Positions 6,766-6,930 of a stretch of 6,930 nt of DNA are shown here, one piece after another. Below the pieces are notes generated by a model that was given only the letters and a program-made list of their open reading frames with translations, ran no database searches and was not told the origin of the DNA. Source of the stretch: Flavobacteriaceae bacterium (lineage in GTDB: Bacteria; Bacteroidota; Bacteroidia; Flavobacteriales; Flavobacteriaceae); assembly GCA_029238555.1 (NCBI GenBank), contig JAQWFV010000070.1, positions 1 through 6,930 of the forward strand, given 5' to 3'. The first letter of the stretch is position 1, and the number at the start of each line of letters is the position of its first letter. The translations under genes were made by a program, and so were the position numbers.

Positions 6766-6930
6766 ATGGAAGCATCTAAAACATCAGCAATACATTGCAA
6801 AAATTGCGAACACACTTTTGAAGGTAAATTTTGTCCAAATTGCGGCCAATCAGTATTTGAATACCAACGTCCATTTCGTTTTTTATTGGCAGACTTTACC
6901 GGAAATCTTTTTGCCTTTGACACCAGATTT
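6766..6930 (+). CDS. DUF3667-type zinc-ribbon protein, N-terminal fragment
   Basis: Only the first 55 codons are inside the window and the frame is open to the right edge. The visible part has a zinc ribbon with ligands C11, C14, C23 and C26 in the pattern CxNC-x8-CPNCGQ, followed by RPFRFLLADFTGNLFAFDTRF. This is the N-terminal signature of DUF3667 proteins of Bacteroidota, which normally continue into several membrane-spanning helices; that remainder is not visible here. The function of the family is unknown. The start is the ATG at 6766. A purine-rich AAGGAG at 6742-6747 lies 18 bases upstream, too far for a normal ribosome binding site. The gene is divergent from the TonB-dependent receptor, and I see no evidence that the two are functionally linked. 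Confidence 0.8.
   Translation, partial: MEASKTSAIHCKNCEHTFEGKFCPNCGQSVFEYQRPFRFLLADFTGNLFAFDTRF

Overview
The window comes from a member of the Bacteroidota, most likely a marine or flavobacterial type. The evidence is an AT-rich sequence, a TonB-dependent receptor with a carboxypeptidase-regulatory-like N-terminus followed by a DUF4249 lipoprotein, a DUF3667-type zinc-ribbon protein, a TAnnTTTG-type -7 promoter box, and near absence of Shine-Dalgarno sequences. All of these are typical of that phylum. The genus cannot be determined from the sequence alone.

Layout from left to right: (1) 1-1271, minus strand, a DEAD-box RNA helicase whose C-terminus runs off the left edge. (2) 1370-1819, minus strand, a small J-domain protein with a C-terminal KTSC domain, followed by a weak hairpin. 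(3) 1942-3387, plus strand, an FAD-dependent monooxygenase with an N-terminal pair of DnaJ-like CxxCxGxG zinc-binding motifs, divergent from (2) across 122 bases that hold a good promoter match. (4) 3414-4247, minus strand, a DUF4249 lipoprotein convergent with (3), with an intrinsic terminator at the junction. (5) 4252-6642, minus strand, the TonB-dependent receptor, which lies 4 bases upstream of (4) and forms an operon with it. (6) 6766 to the right edge, plus strand, the N-terminus of a DUF3667 protein, divergent from the receptor.

Functionally, the receptor and DUF4249 lipoprotein should form one outer-membrane uptake unit for an unknown ligand. The helicase and J-KTSC genes point the same way and may share an RNA or protein quality-control theme, but nothing in the sequence proves a link. 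The monooxygenase should hydroxylate or epoxidise an unknown small molecule using FAD and a nicotinamide cofactor. The least ordinary content is this fusion of a DnaJ-like zinc finger with a monooxygenase, and its position back to back with a J-domain gene that lacks a zinc finger. No mobile element, CRISPR array, tRNA or rRNA was seen, and no gap between genes exceeds 125 bases. I do not see convincing evidence of a large undescribed system.
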